This document shows, piece after piece, positions 6,820 to 16,774 of a stretch of 64,000 nt of DNA. Within the stretch, counting starts at the first letter, position 1. Each line of letters begins with the position of its first letter. The stretch covers positions 25,187 through 89,186 of the forward strand of contig NZ_RCWC01000019.1 in assembly GCF_018448935.1 (NCBI RefSeq), in the 5' to 3' direction. The stretch comes from Photorhabdus noenieputensis. Its GTDB lineage: Bacteria > Pseudomonadota > Gammaproteobacteria > Enterobacterales > Enterobacteriaceae. A model generated the notes under the pieces. The model saw nothing but the letters and a program-made list of their open reading frames with translations. It searched no databases and was not told where the DNA came from. The position numbers were made by a program, and so were the translations under genes.

Positions 6820-9696
6820 TTACGCCACGGAGTTTCTGCGTGTCATTCTTCTGTAATTTTCTACTCTTCCTGTCATGACATTTTCTATGCCGGATAATAT
6901 TCCAGAACAGTTATGACAAGCCGGGAAGTCTTGATTTGTTGCACCAACGAGTCGTTGTGTGAATATGTAGGCTTGACTCAAATGACTCGATATATTTTCT
7001 CCCCTTTTAGCAAGTTCCGTGACCATATAATTTAAGGCTTGTACTTCCGCATGCAAGCCCGGAATACCCGCCATTTTCGGTAAAATGTTCTTGTTTTCCT
7101 TAATGTGTGCTTTGATCCTTTGTTCAATCAGTGGATGTAATGCAGTGCCTGATTCTTGATACGCTTTTTGTATACCCGCAATAAATTCTCCTTCATTAGC
7201 AACACGATAGATGCCAAGATCGATATTTGGCCTCCAATGTTTGGATGTTTGAAGTGTATCGGGGTGGTACTGTTCGAAACCGGGCTTCGCTTTTTCGCTG
7301 ATAAGCTGCACCCCAGGGAAGGTGTTTTTTGCACTTAAGCTACCACTCAGGTTTAAAAATTTATCTTTATAGGTATCGTGCTCTCTGTTGGTACCATGAC
7401 CCATAATACCGGCATGGGCGGCGTATCCTTTTAATTTTGCATTTGTATACTTCATATCTCTGGATTTTTTTTCTCTATCTTTTGGTTTCATAGGTTTGAG
7501 CGTTTCCTCATTTTTCTTTGTTTCTTGTAATATTTCATCGGTGCTTCTGGTGAAATATGTATATCTCTGCTCAACTCTTGGATTTTGTTTATATAAAAGT
7601 GGAGAAATATCAGGTTTGTTTTGCGGAATGGCTAGATCAAGCCAGTCCAAACTTGATAGCCCCATATTATCCGCAAGCGTAATTGGGTTATTCATCACCA
7701 TACAGTAGAGATTTAAGCCATCGATAGTACCGGCCGGGTCCGCACTTAGCCATCTTCCCACCCACGGCTGATAATACCGATAGCCGTAATAGTACAGTCC
7801 GGTGGCATCCCGCTCTTTACCGGAATACCGGATCGTTTTGTAACTGGCTTCTGTCTGGTTTGTTGCAGCCCATAGCGCTGTGCCGCCAAATGGATAGTAC
7901 TCTTCTTGACTGATAATTTTCCCGTCGCTATCCAGCTCAAGTTGACTGGAACCAATAAGATTGTCGTAACTGTAACGTACCTGATTATTGTTGATATTTT
8001 CCGGTTTGCCGCTTTCCCAATGCAGAATTCGTACTTGAGCGCGACCGGCTTCACCCACGGTAATGATCTCCAACTCTTCCTTCGTGGTATCACCGTTTTG
8101 TGTTGTACGTAGTTCTAATCCTGACAGGTAAACGACTCGTCGTTGCTCAAGGATATTCTGCATTTGCTGTTCACTGACTTTTAATAGCCGCATCCCATCG
8201 TTGCCATAGCGATACCACTCTATGTCGCTGTCACTGTCGGTGCGGTTATCCCGTTTTACCGGCGTCATCTGTTGTAGTTCACCGCGAGCATTCCAGTTTA
8301 AGTTTTGTCCCGGTAGTAATATCTCCTGATGACCGCCTGCCTGAAACAACGCATCCACTTTGGTTGGATCAATGGTCAAGGTACTCAGTACCGCACGGTT
8401 GCTGCGGTTAGAAACAGTTATGTCTGTGGTGTAATTGTTTTGACTCGCAGGCGAGCTGTGCCGGATTTGGGTCAGGTTGCCACTACGGTCATAGGTATAA
8501 GTACGGGTGTAGCTAGTGTAAGTGTTGTTATCGGAAGGAAGTGCTGGAGAGGGGAGCTTTTGATTCTGCTGGCTGATATTCGCCATTTCGCGCCCTGTTG
8601 CGCTAATAAGCTGATACAGGGAATCGTAGGTATAGATATTCTCTGGCATTATTTTCTGATTGCGCCAGAAGCGGGTTGCTTCTGCATCGTTACGAAGGCT
8701 GATTATGTTACCAACCGGATCATATTCATAACGTAAGTCTTGTAAAGCCTTGCTATTGTTTGAACGACGGGTAGTGATGCCAATTAGTCGCTGAGTTTCC
8801 GGCTCGTAAGTGTATTCGGTGATGACACCGTTACCGTGCTCTTCGCGTAGTTTTTGTCCTGCGGCTGAATAGGTTAGAGATTTGATAATCACCTGCTCAC
8901 TTTGGCCTTTCACGGTCAGCCAACTCCCTTTCAATTGTCCGGCCACATCATAAGCAAGGCGCTGGATATTTCCTTTGGCATCGGTTTGCGTCAACATAGT
9001 GCCAGTGGCATCCGTTTTGCTTTCGGTGGTGTACACATCACTACTTAATCTCTTATCCCAGATCTCTTTATCATCCCCGAACCAATCCGCTTCTTGATCA
9101 TCAGCCAGTAACTGACGGGATTGTGATAAAGCCGCTCCGGTCAGGGAAAGACGATTCAGTTGGGTCACTCCTGCGGTATCGTAGTGATGCACACACTGGC
9201 CAGCAAGATTTTGGTCTTTTTCTGCCGGTGTGTTTCCAGCCCAGATGAGGCGTTCGGTGATATGGTATGCCTCTAGCTTTGGTTCTTGTTCGGTTACGGA
9301 TAATAGCCGACCGGGTAGGGCGTTGTCTTCATATTGCCGGGTTTGCTTGACACCCGTTGCAGTTATAGTCAGGACAAGACGGTGTTCAATATCATGAAGA
9401 GTGACAGTATTGCCCGCATCGACACTCTCTGTACGCAAGACGTTGCCCGTTAAATCATATTGCCAGCGAAAATTGGGTTTCACCGTATGGTCTTGCTGCC
9501 AGGCGTCATACAGGCGCGGATCAATGCTTTGGTTCAGGTACCCAAGAGCATCATATTGATGACGGGTGATACGGATGTCACTATTTTCTTCTGTGGTAGT
9601 ACGGTGATAACGGATTTCACGGACATCCAGCCCTCGGTTATCGTGAACAGTGATAGTGGGAGTATGTTGATAAGTTTTGGGGGCAAAGTTATTCAT
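6820..9696 (-). CDS. tccC: TccC-type Tc toxin component with C-terminal YwqJ-like deaminase domain
   Basis: 958 residues. Positions 1 to about 680 are the Rhs/YD-repeat shell typical of TcC proteins, ending in the conserved block RYSGKERDATGLYYYGYRYY and GRWLSADPAGTIDGLN. After this boundary the variable tail carries the toxic cargo. Its end has His882-Ala-Glu and a CxxC pair (PACHNCSGI, Cys927 and Cys930), the zinc-binding pattern of YwqJ-family nucleic acid deaminase toxins. TcC proteins self-cleave at the end of the shell, and the tail is delivered through a TcA pore after assembly with TcB. The gene stands alone; its place between ant and tccABC matches TccC6 of P. laumondii TT01 as I remember it. 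Upstream on the minus strand is AGAGGTAAATT before the ATG. Confidence 0.9.
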   Translation of the reverse strand: MNNFAPKTYQHTPTITVHDNRGLDVREIRYHRTTTEENSDIRITRHQYDALGYLNQSIDPRLYDAWQQDHTVKPNFRWQYDLTGNVLRTESVDAGNTVTLHDIEHRLVLTITATGVKQTRQYEDNALPGRLLSVTEQEPKLEAYHITERLIWAGNTPAEKDQNLAGQCVHHYDTAGVTQLNRLSLTGAALSQSRQLLADDQEADWFGDDKEIWDKRLSSDVYTTESKTDATGTMLTQTDAKGNIQRLAYDVAGQLKGSWLTVKGQSEQVIIKSLTYSAAGQKLREEHGNGVITEYTYEPETQRLIGITTRRSNNSKALQDLRYEYDPVGNIISLRNDAEATRFWRNQKIMPENIYTYDSLYQLISATGREMANISQQNQKLPSPALPSDNNTYTSYTRTYTYDRSGNLTQIRHSSPASQNNYTTDITVSNRSNRAVLSTLTIDPTKVDALFQAGGHQEILLPGQNLNWNARGELQQMTPVKRDNRTDSDSDIEWYRYGNDGMRLLKVSEQQMQNILEQRRVVYLSGLELRTTQNGDTTKEELEIITVGEAGRAQVRILHWESGKPENINNNQVRYSYDNLIGSSQLELDSDGKIISQEEYYPFGGTALWAATNQTEASYKTIRYSGKERDATGLYYYGYRYYQPWVGRWLSADPAGTIDGLNLYCMVMNNPITLADNMGLSSLDWLDLAIPQNKPDISPLLYKQNPRVEQRYTYFTRSTDEILQETKKNEETLKPMKPKDREKKSRDMKYTNAKLKGYAAHAGIMGHGTNREHDTYKDKFLNLSGSLSAKNTFPGVQLISEKAKPGFEQYHPDTLQTSKHWRPNIDLGIYRVANEGEFIAGIQKAYQESGTALHPLIEQRIKAHIKENKNILPKMAGIPGLHAEVQALNYMVTELAKRGENISSHLSQAYIFTQRLVGATNQDFPACHNCSGILSGIENVMTGRVENYRRMTRRNSVA

Positions 9697-10990
9697 AATT
9701 TACCTCTTTGTGGCGTTGAATAATTGTGGCGTTGAATAATTTTTTGTCTGCATCGCAGCGAGCGAATGCTAAGTTCAGCTTCTCCATAACGAGGATAATC
9801 TTTCTAATTGATATACCAGTGGTATGCGAGATTTCAGGAGATAAGCAGGAGTGACCTCATCCAGAAGCATATTGCTCAAAGGTGCTGCTGCAACCGGATA
9901 ACAGTAACAAGTATAGGTAGAGGAGTACAAGTATTGTAGAAAACAGTGTCAGCATCTTTTGCTGTCGATCATGGCTATTTTTTCTGTCAATAGGTGAAGT
10001 TGTCAATAAAGGAGAAGTAACCTATCCTTATTTAACATACAGTTATGTATTGGCAGAGTGTTAACGGGAAGTAAAGTTATCTGTTATAAGTGTGAGTTAT
10101 TTTATTGGCTAAAGAATTTTTGATGTTCGTCCATATACGAAATTTGGTGTGGTTAGTCTGGCGTCAATAATGGCACCAGATTAATCGGATGTATCAGATT
10201 ATTGTGTCAGGCACATATTCCAACAACAATCACTGGCTTAAATTTCATCTTGTGTATTATGGTGGAATAAAGCTATTGTGCCTGTTATGGTACCGTAAGA
10301 TGCATTCTTAATTAAATTCTTAAATTCACTGATAATATTTTTCATGGAAAATGATTTTGTTGTATGCTTTAAATAAATATATGGCTTTAATTCTAATTAA
10401 ATTATATGAATTAAACTTGATAATATCTGGATTGTGTGTTTTATATTATTTTTGATGTTTTTTTACAGTGTGATTTGTCATTGAGATATTATTATGCATA
10501 AAATAAATTACCGTGATTGTTATCTGTTTTCTTTTGAATTTATTAAATAGGAAATTAATAAAAATGAGTCGTCCAGATTTTAGTTTATATGGAATTTATA
10601 TTTAATCTATTACAGTGATATAAAATACCAAATTTAGTAAATAATGTAAATTATTGCATGAGTTAATATAAAGTCATGAAATGCATTATTAATTAAAACA
10701 AGGAATTAATTTGCAATCGTTATTTTTACAATGTAAATAATATTTTATTGTAATTCTTGGTGAAATTGTAAAGTAAATCAGCCAATATGGTGATTATAAA
10801 TATAAATGTTATATTTTATGGATTATTAACAGGGTAAGTATATAAATTATAGTTTTATGTTTCATTTATTTTTGATTTTGTAAAAGTAAAAACTTTTAGT
10901 TTTTTATTGGAATATCATTATATATAATATTGATTATTGGCAATTCTTATTTTAGTTGTTATTGAAATATTTTATTCTTACCGGGAGTTA

Positions 10991-11110
10991 TATACCCTAT
11001 GGATTTCAAGATGCATCGCGACGACAAGGGAGTGAATTCCTGGGTGCAGAGAGAACTATGTGACCGGGATGAGCGAGTGTAGCCAACAAACTTGAAAGAT
11101 AACGGATATA
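10991..11110 (+). repeat. ERIC element with a 7-bp internal deletion
   Basis: Starts TATACCCTATGG and ends in a degenerate GGATATA. Compared with the other copies it lacks GAGGCAA after AGCCAACAAA, giving 120 bp instead of 127, and has several substitutions. Confidence 0.9.
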
Positions 11111-11831
11111 ATGGTTGATAAAGAAATATTAACATGAATCATTAGTAATATGAGTAAAGTAATTATATGAAAGCAAATTTCTATCGTGTGTATAGAAATA
11201 TGTTTTTTTATTTTAATTTTTTAGTGGGTTTTTATGTTGATAAAAAAATTGATGAGTATTAGTAATATCAGAAATTGCTTGTTTTTAGGTATTGTAAATA
11301 TCGATAATATAAATTTAGATCATCAATCTGTGTCTCTTATTATATTGTGAATAATTCTGAAAATTTCTCATCATTGAATATAAATAGACCATATAATGTT
11401 TTGCCTGAAATAGTTTACTTGCTGAAAATAATAAGGCTATTTTTTTGAATTTAATGGTTTTATTTCGGGATTGTAAACTTTATCAATTAAAAAAATTGAC
11501 GGAAATAAATAGGTGGCATTATTGATTACCATGCTAATTATATAAATATCGTGGAGATCTTAGTATTCTATTTGTTTTTAAAAGGTTGAATGTTGATTAT
11601 ATATTCATATTTTATGAATAATTCCCAATTATTATTGGGTTATTGATGCATAAATAGTGATAACTAAACTCGTTGATAAGGTTGTTGAATATAAGTTGGT
11701 TATTATATTAGCCTTTGTTAAATCATAGTTTTTATATTTTTATTTTTTATTTACAAGGAATTAACAAAACTAAATGTTAGTTTTCACAAAATTGTGACTT
11801 GTTTTTATTTGGTTAAGGAGTTGTATTCAAC

Positions 11832-11873
11832 ATGTCGTTATTTTTTCTTCGGGTTTTATTTGCCGAAGGTTGA
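11832..11873 (+). CDS. Possible 13-codon leader peptide
   Basis: A short frame encoding MSLFFLRVLFAEG is preceded by TTAAGGAG about 12 bases upstream and lies 62 bases before the LuxE-like gene. A small GGG/CCC hairpin with a following T-rich stretch lies at about 11896-11925. This could be a translated leader that tunes the operon, but the peptide has no diagnostic codon run and the ribosome site spacing is long. Confidence 0.25.
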   Translation: MSLFFLRVLFAEG

Positions 11874-11935
11874 AACAACGTGCCTATTATTTTAAGGGAG
11901 TACATACCCTTTTCTTTAATTTTTGGAGATGACTT

Positions 11936-13066
11936 TTGACCTCTCTTGCTTATGTTGACGCCCTTTGTGCGCTTGATCATCCTTATCGGGCCGATAGTGT
12001 TTGCGACCAACTATTTGATGCTGCCATGCGTGAGTTAACGCTGTACCACTGTGAAAATACTCCCGGTTATTCTCTATGGTTGAAGGCTAATGGTCTGGAA
12101 ATAGAACGACTAGAGAAGCTGGATGATTGGTCGCGTTTGCCGCCTATTTTCGCTAATTATTTTAAACGCCAGTTGTTGCTCAGTACCACTGGTAGGAATG
12201 CATTGGAGTTGACCTCCTCTGGGACAACCGGCCAAAAGAGCCGTATGCGTTACGATGCACGTAGTATGGGTGCCGCTCAATATATGGTTGAGCGGATTTT
12301 CGAGTATTACGGTTGGAATACGCCACAGCAGCCTTGCAATTACTTGCTGCTAAGCTATGAACCTGCCGGCACGATTACTTTGGGAACCGCGTATACCGAT
12401 CAATATCTGTGTCAGTATGCACCGGTAAATCAAGCTTATTATGCACTGCGCCACAATGGAAAAAGCAATGAGTTTGATCCTTTTGGCGTGATCCGATCCT
12501 TACAAGAGTTTGCAGCACAAGGGCTGCCAGTGCGCATCTTGGGCTTTCCGGCATTCTTGTGGTTCACATTGGAACGGATGCAGGAAATGGGGTTACCGCC
12601 GGTACAGTTGCATCCTGAGTCACTGGTATTTTTAGGTGGAGGTTGGAAAACCCAAGCTGATAAAGCTATTCCAAAATCCTTGCTGTATCGGCGTTTGGGG
12701 GAACAACTGGGTATTCCTGACGAGCGGTGCCGGGATGGTTACGGCTCGGTTGAACATCCGGTGCCTTATGTTGAGTGCCGAAATCACCATTTTCATGTGC
12801 CGAGTTATGCCCGAACCTATATCCGCGATACGGCTAACATGGCGGTTCAACCCTATGGTAAGCCAGGTTTTCTGCATCTGGTATCACCCTACATCACTTC
12901 CAGCCCGGCACACAGTATTGTGGTGAGCGATTTAGCGGTGCTGCATCCGGCCGCTGAATGTGGTTGTGAATTAGCTACCGATTGGTTTGAGTTACTGGGT
13001 CGTGCTGGTACCAGTAAAAGCCGCAGTTGTGCGATAGCCGCTTCTGAGTTGATAAAGGAGTCCTGA
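11936..13066 (+). CDS. LuxE-like acyl-protein synthetase (acyl-adenylating enzyme)
   Basis: 376 residues starting at TTG, with GGAG seven bases upstream; no ATG in this frame gives a full N-terminus. The phosphate-binding motif TSSGTTGQKSR (Ser94 onward) and the later GYGSVEHPVPY block match LuxE, which activates a fatty acid with ATP and passes it to the LuxC reductase. First gene of a tight four-gene operon whose second gene contains a LuxC domain, so an acid-to-aldehyde reductase is likely. It is not part of luxCDABE: no luciferase genes are present. The operon has clearly higher GC than the flanking spacers, suggesting acquisition. The natural substrate is unknown. Confidence 0.78.
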   Translation: MTSLAYVDALCALDHPYRADSVCDQLFDAAMRELTLYHCENTPGYSLWLKANGLEIERLEKLDDWSRLPPIFANYFKRQLLLSTTGRNALELTSSGTTGQKSRMRYDARSMGAAQYMVERIFEYYGWNTPQQPCNYLLLSYEPAGTITLGTAYTDQYLCQYAPVNQAYYALRHNGKSNEFDPFGVIRSLQEFAAQGLPVRILGFPAFLWFTLERMQEMGLPPVQLHPESLVFLGGGWKTQADKAIPKSLLYRRLGEQLGIPDERCRDGYGSVEHPVPYVECRNHHFHVPSYARTYIRDTANMAVQPYGKPGFLHLVSPYITSSPAHSIVVSDLAVLHPAAECGCELATDWFELLGRAGTSKSRSCAIAASELIKES

Positions 13067-13067
13067 A

Positions 13068-15482
13068 ATGTATTTAGTGAATGGTAAGGTTATCTCTGAC
13101 TTGGAACCCGCTACCGTATTGGCGGAACTGAAAAGTAATTTAGCTGAGACGTTGGCTTGTCCCCCAAGTGTACAACAGATATTGGCGTGTGCTGAGCGCT
13201 TTGTTGATGATCTCGATACGGTTGCCGCCAGGCTTGAGCTGGATACAGCCGCCATCGCCGCGTTACGTCACTTCTGTCATCGCGACTCTTTAGAGGCAAA
13301 ATTGCGGCACGAATTGGGAGAGCAACCCTTTTCTCTGCGTCGTTTTGACTATACACAACCCCGTTTTGAAACTTGGCAGCCGTTGGGATTAGTGGTGCAT
13401 ATTACGCCAGCCAACGCGCCTTTGCTGCCATTTATGGCCGCGTTAGAGAGCTTGTTAGTGGGTAATGTCAACTGGTTACGCCCTAGTAGCAGTGATCGCG
13501 GGCTTAATGCGCGGATACTGGCTGAATTCCTGCGTTATGACCAGAGCGGCACGTTGGCACCTTATATCTCTGTATTGCCTTTGCCGTCTGATCAATTATC
13601 AGAATTATTGTCATGTGCTGATGCCGTATCCGCCTGGGGTAGCAATAGCGCCCTGACCGCTATTCGTAGCCAATTACGGCCCGGTTGCCGTTGGATAGAT
13701 TGGGGACATCGTATCAGTTTTGCTTATTTGGACCCGATGGTTGCCAGTGATGCTGATTACGATGCATTAGCTGATGATGTTTGCCGTTTTGACCAACAAG
13801 CGTGTTCCAGTCCACAGTGTTTGTTGGTAGATAGCACTGACGAGACCGTCTTACGACAGGTGGTTAGTACAGTGGCCGCCGCGCTGGAACGGCGTGCGTC
13901 AGTATGGCCAGCCTTACAGCCAGACATACAGGAAGCGGCGGAAATTAGCAGCCAGATGGCATTCTTACAGTTGGATCACACTTTTGCTGATCTCCGCGGC
14001 TCAGTAGAAAAGGGCAATGGTTGGCGAGTAGCCTGGATACAGCGTCAAGAACTTGCTCCATCACCTCTGTTCCGTACTTTACAAGTCCGTCCGGCACCAC
14101 GTGCACAATTGGTCGAGATTTTGTTGCCGTGGCGCACCTATTTGCAAAGTTGTGCTTTGATAGCTAAAGAAAAAGAGCTGCCGGTGTTGAGTCGTCAGCT
14201 GTTAGCCGCCGGTGTTAGCCGGATATGTCAGGCAGGTACGATGCATGATGGCTATGAGGGTGAACCCCATGATGGTGTTTATGCATTGACTCGGTTGGCG
14301 CGACGTGTCTCCATCAGCTTAAAACCTGAGCAACTACCGGGCCATGTCGCATTAGATAAATGGTCGGCCAATCCGCCGGAACTGGCAGGGATTCCAGTAA
14401 TGGATAAAGCAAAGTTTCAGAACGGCGGCGTGACGGCAAAAGCACAGGTGTTTTTCCGTAGCGGCGGCAGTAGCGGCGAGCCAAAGCTGGCGGGTTTCAG
14501 CCATCGAGATTATCACCGTCAAATGCAAGCCGCGGCGGATGGTTTGTTCGCTGCTGGTCTGGACCCATCCCAAGACCGGGTAATGAATCTGTTTTATGGC
14601 AGTAACTTGTATGGCGGTTTGATGAGTTTCTTCACTGTGCTGGATAAATTATCCGTGCCACATTATCCGATGGGCGGCCCGATAGATGATGATTTTAGCC
14701 AAATCAGGCACTTTATTGTCACTCAGGGAATCAATACGCTGGCGGGAATGTCAAGCACGATACACCGATTGTTTGAATGTGAAGAGGCTGCGTTGCGCGC
14801 CTATGGTGGGATACGCAAAATTTTTACTGGCGGTGAGCATATTGGCGAAGAGCGGTGTCGGTTTCTGTCCAGTTTTGGTGTACAGATAATTCGCTCGGCG
14901 ATTTACGGTTCCGTGGATGCCGGTCCGTTAGGTCATGCTTGTGCTTGTTGCCAAGAGGGAGAGTTCCATCTGTTATCTGATATTCAATGGCTGGAAATCT
15001 TGGCTCTTGATAGTGATCAGCCTGTTCCGACAGGGGAAAGCGGTCGATTGGTGTTTACCTCTTTGGCAAGGGAAGGGCAGGTGGTCCAGCGTTATGATGT
15101 AGGTGACTTAGGTTATTGGCTGCCTGATCTCTGCGACTGCGGATTACCAACGCCGCGGTTTAAACTGGGAGGCCGTCATGGCGTGTTGATAAGGGTGGGT
15201 TCTATTTTTCTGAACCCAACCGAATTATCAGCCGGGCTGCCGTTTCCGGTGCAGTGGTTGGTAGGGAACAACTCCAGTGGTTGTGATTATATCCATATAT
15301 TAGCCGACGGGGATGCTGAGCAGGTACGTATGCATTTGTTGCAACATAGGATGCTGAATCAGGTTGTCAGTGGTGGATTGCTGCAATTGGAAGTTATCCC
15401 GACACCTGTTGGACAGTTCCATCGTCACCCGCAAAGCGGCAAAACGCCGCTGGTGCTGGATAGCCGATTCCGAGACCAATAA
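13068..15482 (+). CDS. Fused LuxC-like acyl-CoA reductase and PaaK/LuxE-like adenylating enzyme
   Basis: 804 residues in two parts. Residues 1 to about 400 resemble LuxC: PLGLVVHITPANAPLLP for cofactor binding and the catalytic-type Cys246 in DQQACSSPQC. Residues about 440-804 form a second adenylating domain: SGGSSGEPKLAGFSH near 465, IYGSVDAGPLGHAC, and cysteine clusters CACCQEG and CDCGLPTPRFKLGGR as in phenylacetate-CoA ligases. A single protein could therefore activate a carboxylic acid and reduce it to an aldehyde with NAD(P)H. It starts one base after the stop of the LuxE-like gene. The fusion of these activities is unusual and is the core of the uncharacterised operon. Confidence 0.78.
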   Translation: MYLVNGKVISDLEPATVLAELKSNLAETLACPPSVQQILACAERFVDDLDTVAARLELDTAAIAALRHFCHRDSLEAKLRHELGEQPFSLRRFDYTQPRFETWQPLGLVVHITPANAPLLPFMAALESLLVGNVNWLRPSSSDRGLNARILAEFLRYDQSGTLAPYISVLPLPSDQLSELLSCADAVSAWGSNSALTAIRSQLRPGCRWIDWGHRISFAYLDPMVASDADYDALADDVCRFDQQACSSPQCLLVDSTDETVLRQVVSTVAAALERRASVWPALQPDIQEAAEISSQMAFLQLDHTFADLRGSVEKGNGWRVAWIQRQELAPSPLFRTLQVRPAPRAQLVEILLPWRTYLQSCALIAKEKELPVLSRQLLAAGVSRICQAGTMHDGYEGEPHDGVYALTRLARRVSISLKPEQLPGHVALDKWSANPPELAGIPVMDKAKFQNGGVTAKAQVFFRSGGSSGEPKLAGFSHRDYHRQMQAAADGLFAAGLDPSQDRVMNLFYGSNLYGGLMSFFTVLDKLSVPHYPMGGPIDDDFSQIRHFIVTQGINTLAGMSSTIHRLFECEEAALRAYGGIRKIFTGGEHIGEERCRFLSSFGVQIIRSAIYGSVDAGPLGHACACCQEGEFHLLSDIQWLEILALDSDQPVPTGESGRLVFTSLAREGQVVQRYDVGDLGYWLPDLCDCGLPTPRFKLGGRHGVLIRVGSIFLNPTELSAGLPFPVQWLVGNNSSGCDYIHILADGDAEQVRMHLLQHRMLNQVVSGGLLQLEVIPTPVGQFHRHPQSGKTPLVLDSRFRDQ

Positions 15483-15502
15483 TACGACTTTTTGGGTAAA
15501 TC

Positions 15503-16774
15503 ATGACACTATCATTACACGATCTGGTTGAATACGCCCGCAATCATGCGCCTTTTTTTAAAGATCTTTATCGTGATCTGCCTCGATCCGGTTGGGCGCT
15601 AACTGATCTGCCATTGATCAATCCTGATGACTATTGGCAGCAATCGCAATCGCTGGAAAACTGGCCGGTATTAACCGGTCCTGTTAACGGCGGTCATGTT
15701 TTTAAAACTGGTGGTTCTACCAGTGATGGTCGATTGTCGGTATTCAGTTGTAGCGAATGGCGTGCTTTTGTACGCGCATTTGGTCAAGGGCTTGCGCAGC
15801 AATTACAGCCCGGTGACCGCGTTGCTAATCTGTTTGTGGCTGGTGATTTGTATACCAGTTTATTGTTTATTCACGGTGCCTTGTCCTATTCACCAGTGCC
15901 GGTAGTGGAGTATCCGTTTACCTGGTCAGTTGATGATCGGGCGCTGGCCGATGCGATTGTCAGCTTGGGGATTAATGTTCTGGCTGGGGTGACGGCACAG
16001 CTATTACGTTTTGCCAGTACCTTGCAGCAGTGCGGCCAGTTTATGCCCGGCATTGATCGTCTGTTGTATGGCGGAGAGAGCCTGTTTCCAGAGCAATTGA
16101 CACTATTGAGTCAGGTATTTCCTAATGCGCGTATTGGTTCAGTTGGTTGTGCCAGCGTTGATGCGGGTCTCATTGGCGCTGCGTCTCCCGATTGTTGCTA
16201 CGGTGAACATCGGGTTTTTGATACGGATACTATTGTTGAAATTATTGACGAATCCAATGGTCAGCCGATTACGATGCCCGGCCAAAATGGCCTATTGGTT
16301 GTGACCAACTTGCAACGGCGTCTGATGCCGGTTATCCGCTATCCTACCGGTGACATGGCCTGTTGGTGTGAAGCGCCAGGGCAGCCGCGTCGCAAATTCG
16401 CTTTGCAGGGGCGAGCGGGCAGCGCTCACCGAGTGCGAGTTTTTTCACTGTCCATTTTTCCTGACCATATTGCGCGTTTACTGCAACAGCAAGAGGGCAT
16501 ACTGGCTTGGCAGTTATTGCTGAGCCGTCAAGGTGGCATGGATAAGATAGAACTCTTGTTAGCGGGCGATTCATCACTGGCGTCATCGACAACATCAGTG
16601 CATCAGGCATTGTTGGCGGCACAACCCGCTATGGCAAAGTTATGTGATCAGGGATTTTTGCATGTGGAAGTCACTTACTGCACTTTGGAAAATATGGTTA
16701 CTCATCCACGTTCCGGTAAATTGATGCGGGTGGTTGATCATCGCGGTTATGGTGCCGAAGAGAAGGCAGCATGA
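15503..16774 (+). CDS. PaaK-like adenylate-forming enzyme
   Basis: 423 residues resembling the C-terminal half of the preceding fusion protein. Shared features are the glycine-serine motif KTGGSTSDGRLS (Thr69 onward), the GGESLFPEQL and GSVGCASVDAGLIGAA blocks, and PTGDMACW, which corresponds to the hinge region. It is probably a paralogue from duplication that activates a second acyl or aryl acid. It starts 20 bases after the fusion gene and its stop overlaps the start of the acetyltransferase gene (ATGA). The substrate cannot be predicted from sequence. Confidence 0.72.
   Translation: MTLSLHDLVEYARNHAPFFKDLYRDLPRSGWALTDLPLINPDDYWQQSQSLENWPVLTGPVNGGHVFKTGGSTSDGRLSVFSCSEWRAFVRAFGQGLAQQLQPGDRVANLFVAGDLYTSLLFIHGALSYSPVPVVEYPFTWSVDDRALADAIVSLGINVLAGVTAQLLRFASTLQQCGQFMPGIDRLLYGGESLFPEQLTLLSQVFPNARIGSVGCASVDAGLIGAASPDCCYGEHRVFDTDTIVEIIDESNGQPITMPGQNGLLVVTNLQRRLMPVIRYPTGDMACWCEAPGQPRRKFALQGRAGSAHRVRVFSLSIFPDHIARLLQQQEGILAWQLLLSRQGGMDKIELLLAGDSSLASSTTSVHQALLAAQPAMAKLCDQGFLHVEVTYCTLENMVTHPRSGKLMRVVDHRGYGAEEKAA

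Larger units (their letters stand above)
9697..11935. other. Long AT-rich intergenic region
   Basis: About 2.2 kb, extremely AT-rich from about 10.3 kb onward, with no convincing ORF. It contains one shortened ERIC copy and, at the end, a possible 13-codon leader. It must hold the divergent promoters of tccC (minus) and the LuxE-like operon (plus). I could identify neither confidently, nor any gene remnant. Confidence 0.6.

Noticed and set aside
11896..11925. Attenuator hairpin before the LuxE-like gene
   Set aside because: Only about five base pairs (AAGGG/CCCTT) with a loose T-rich tail; too weak to call as a regulatory terminator.
11813..12010. 65-residue minus frame across the LuxE-like start
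   Set aside because: Opposes the leader and gene start; low-complexity lysine-rich translation of AT-rich DNA.
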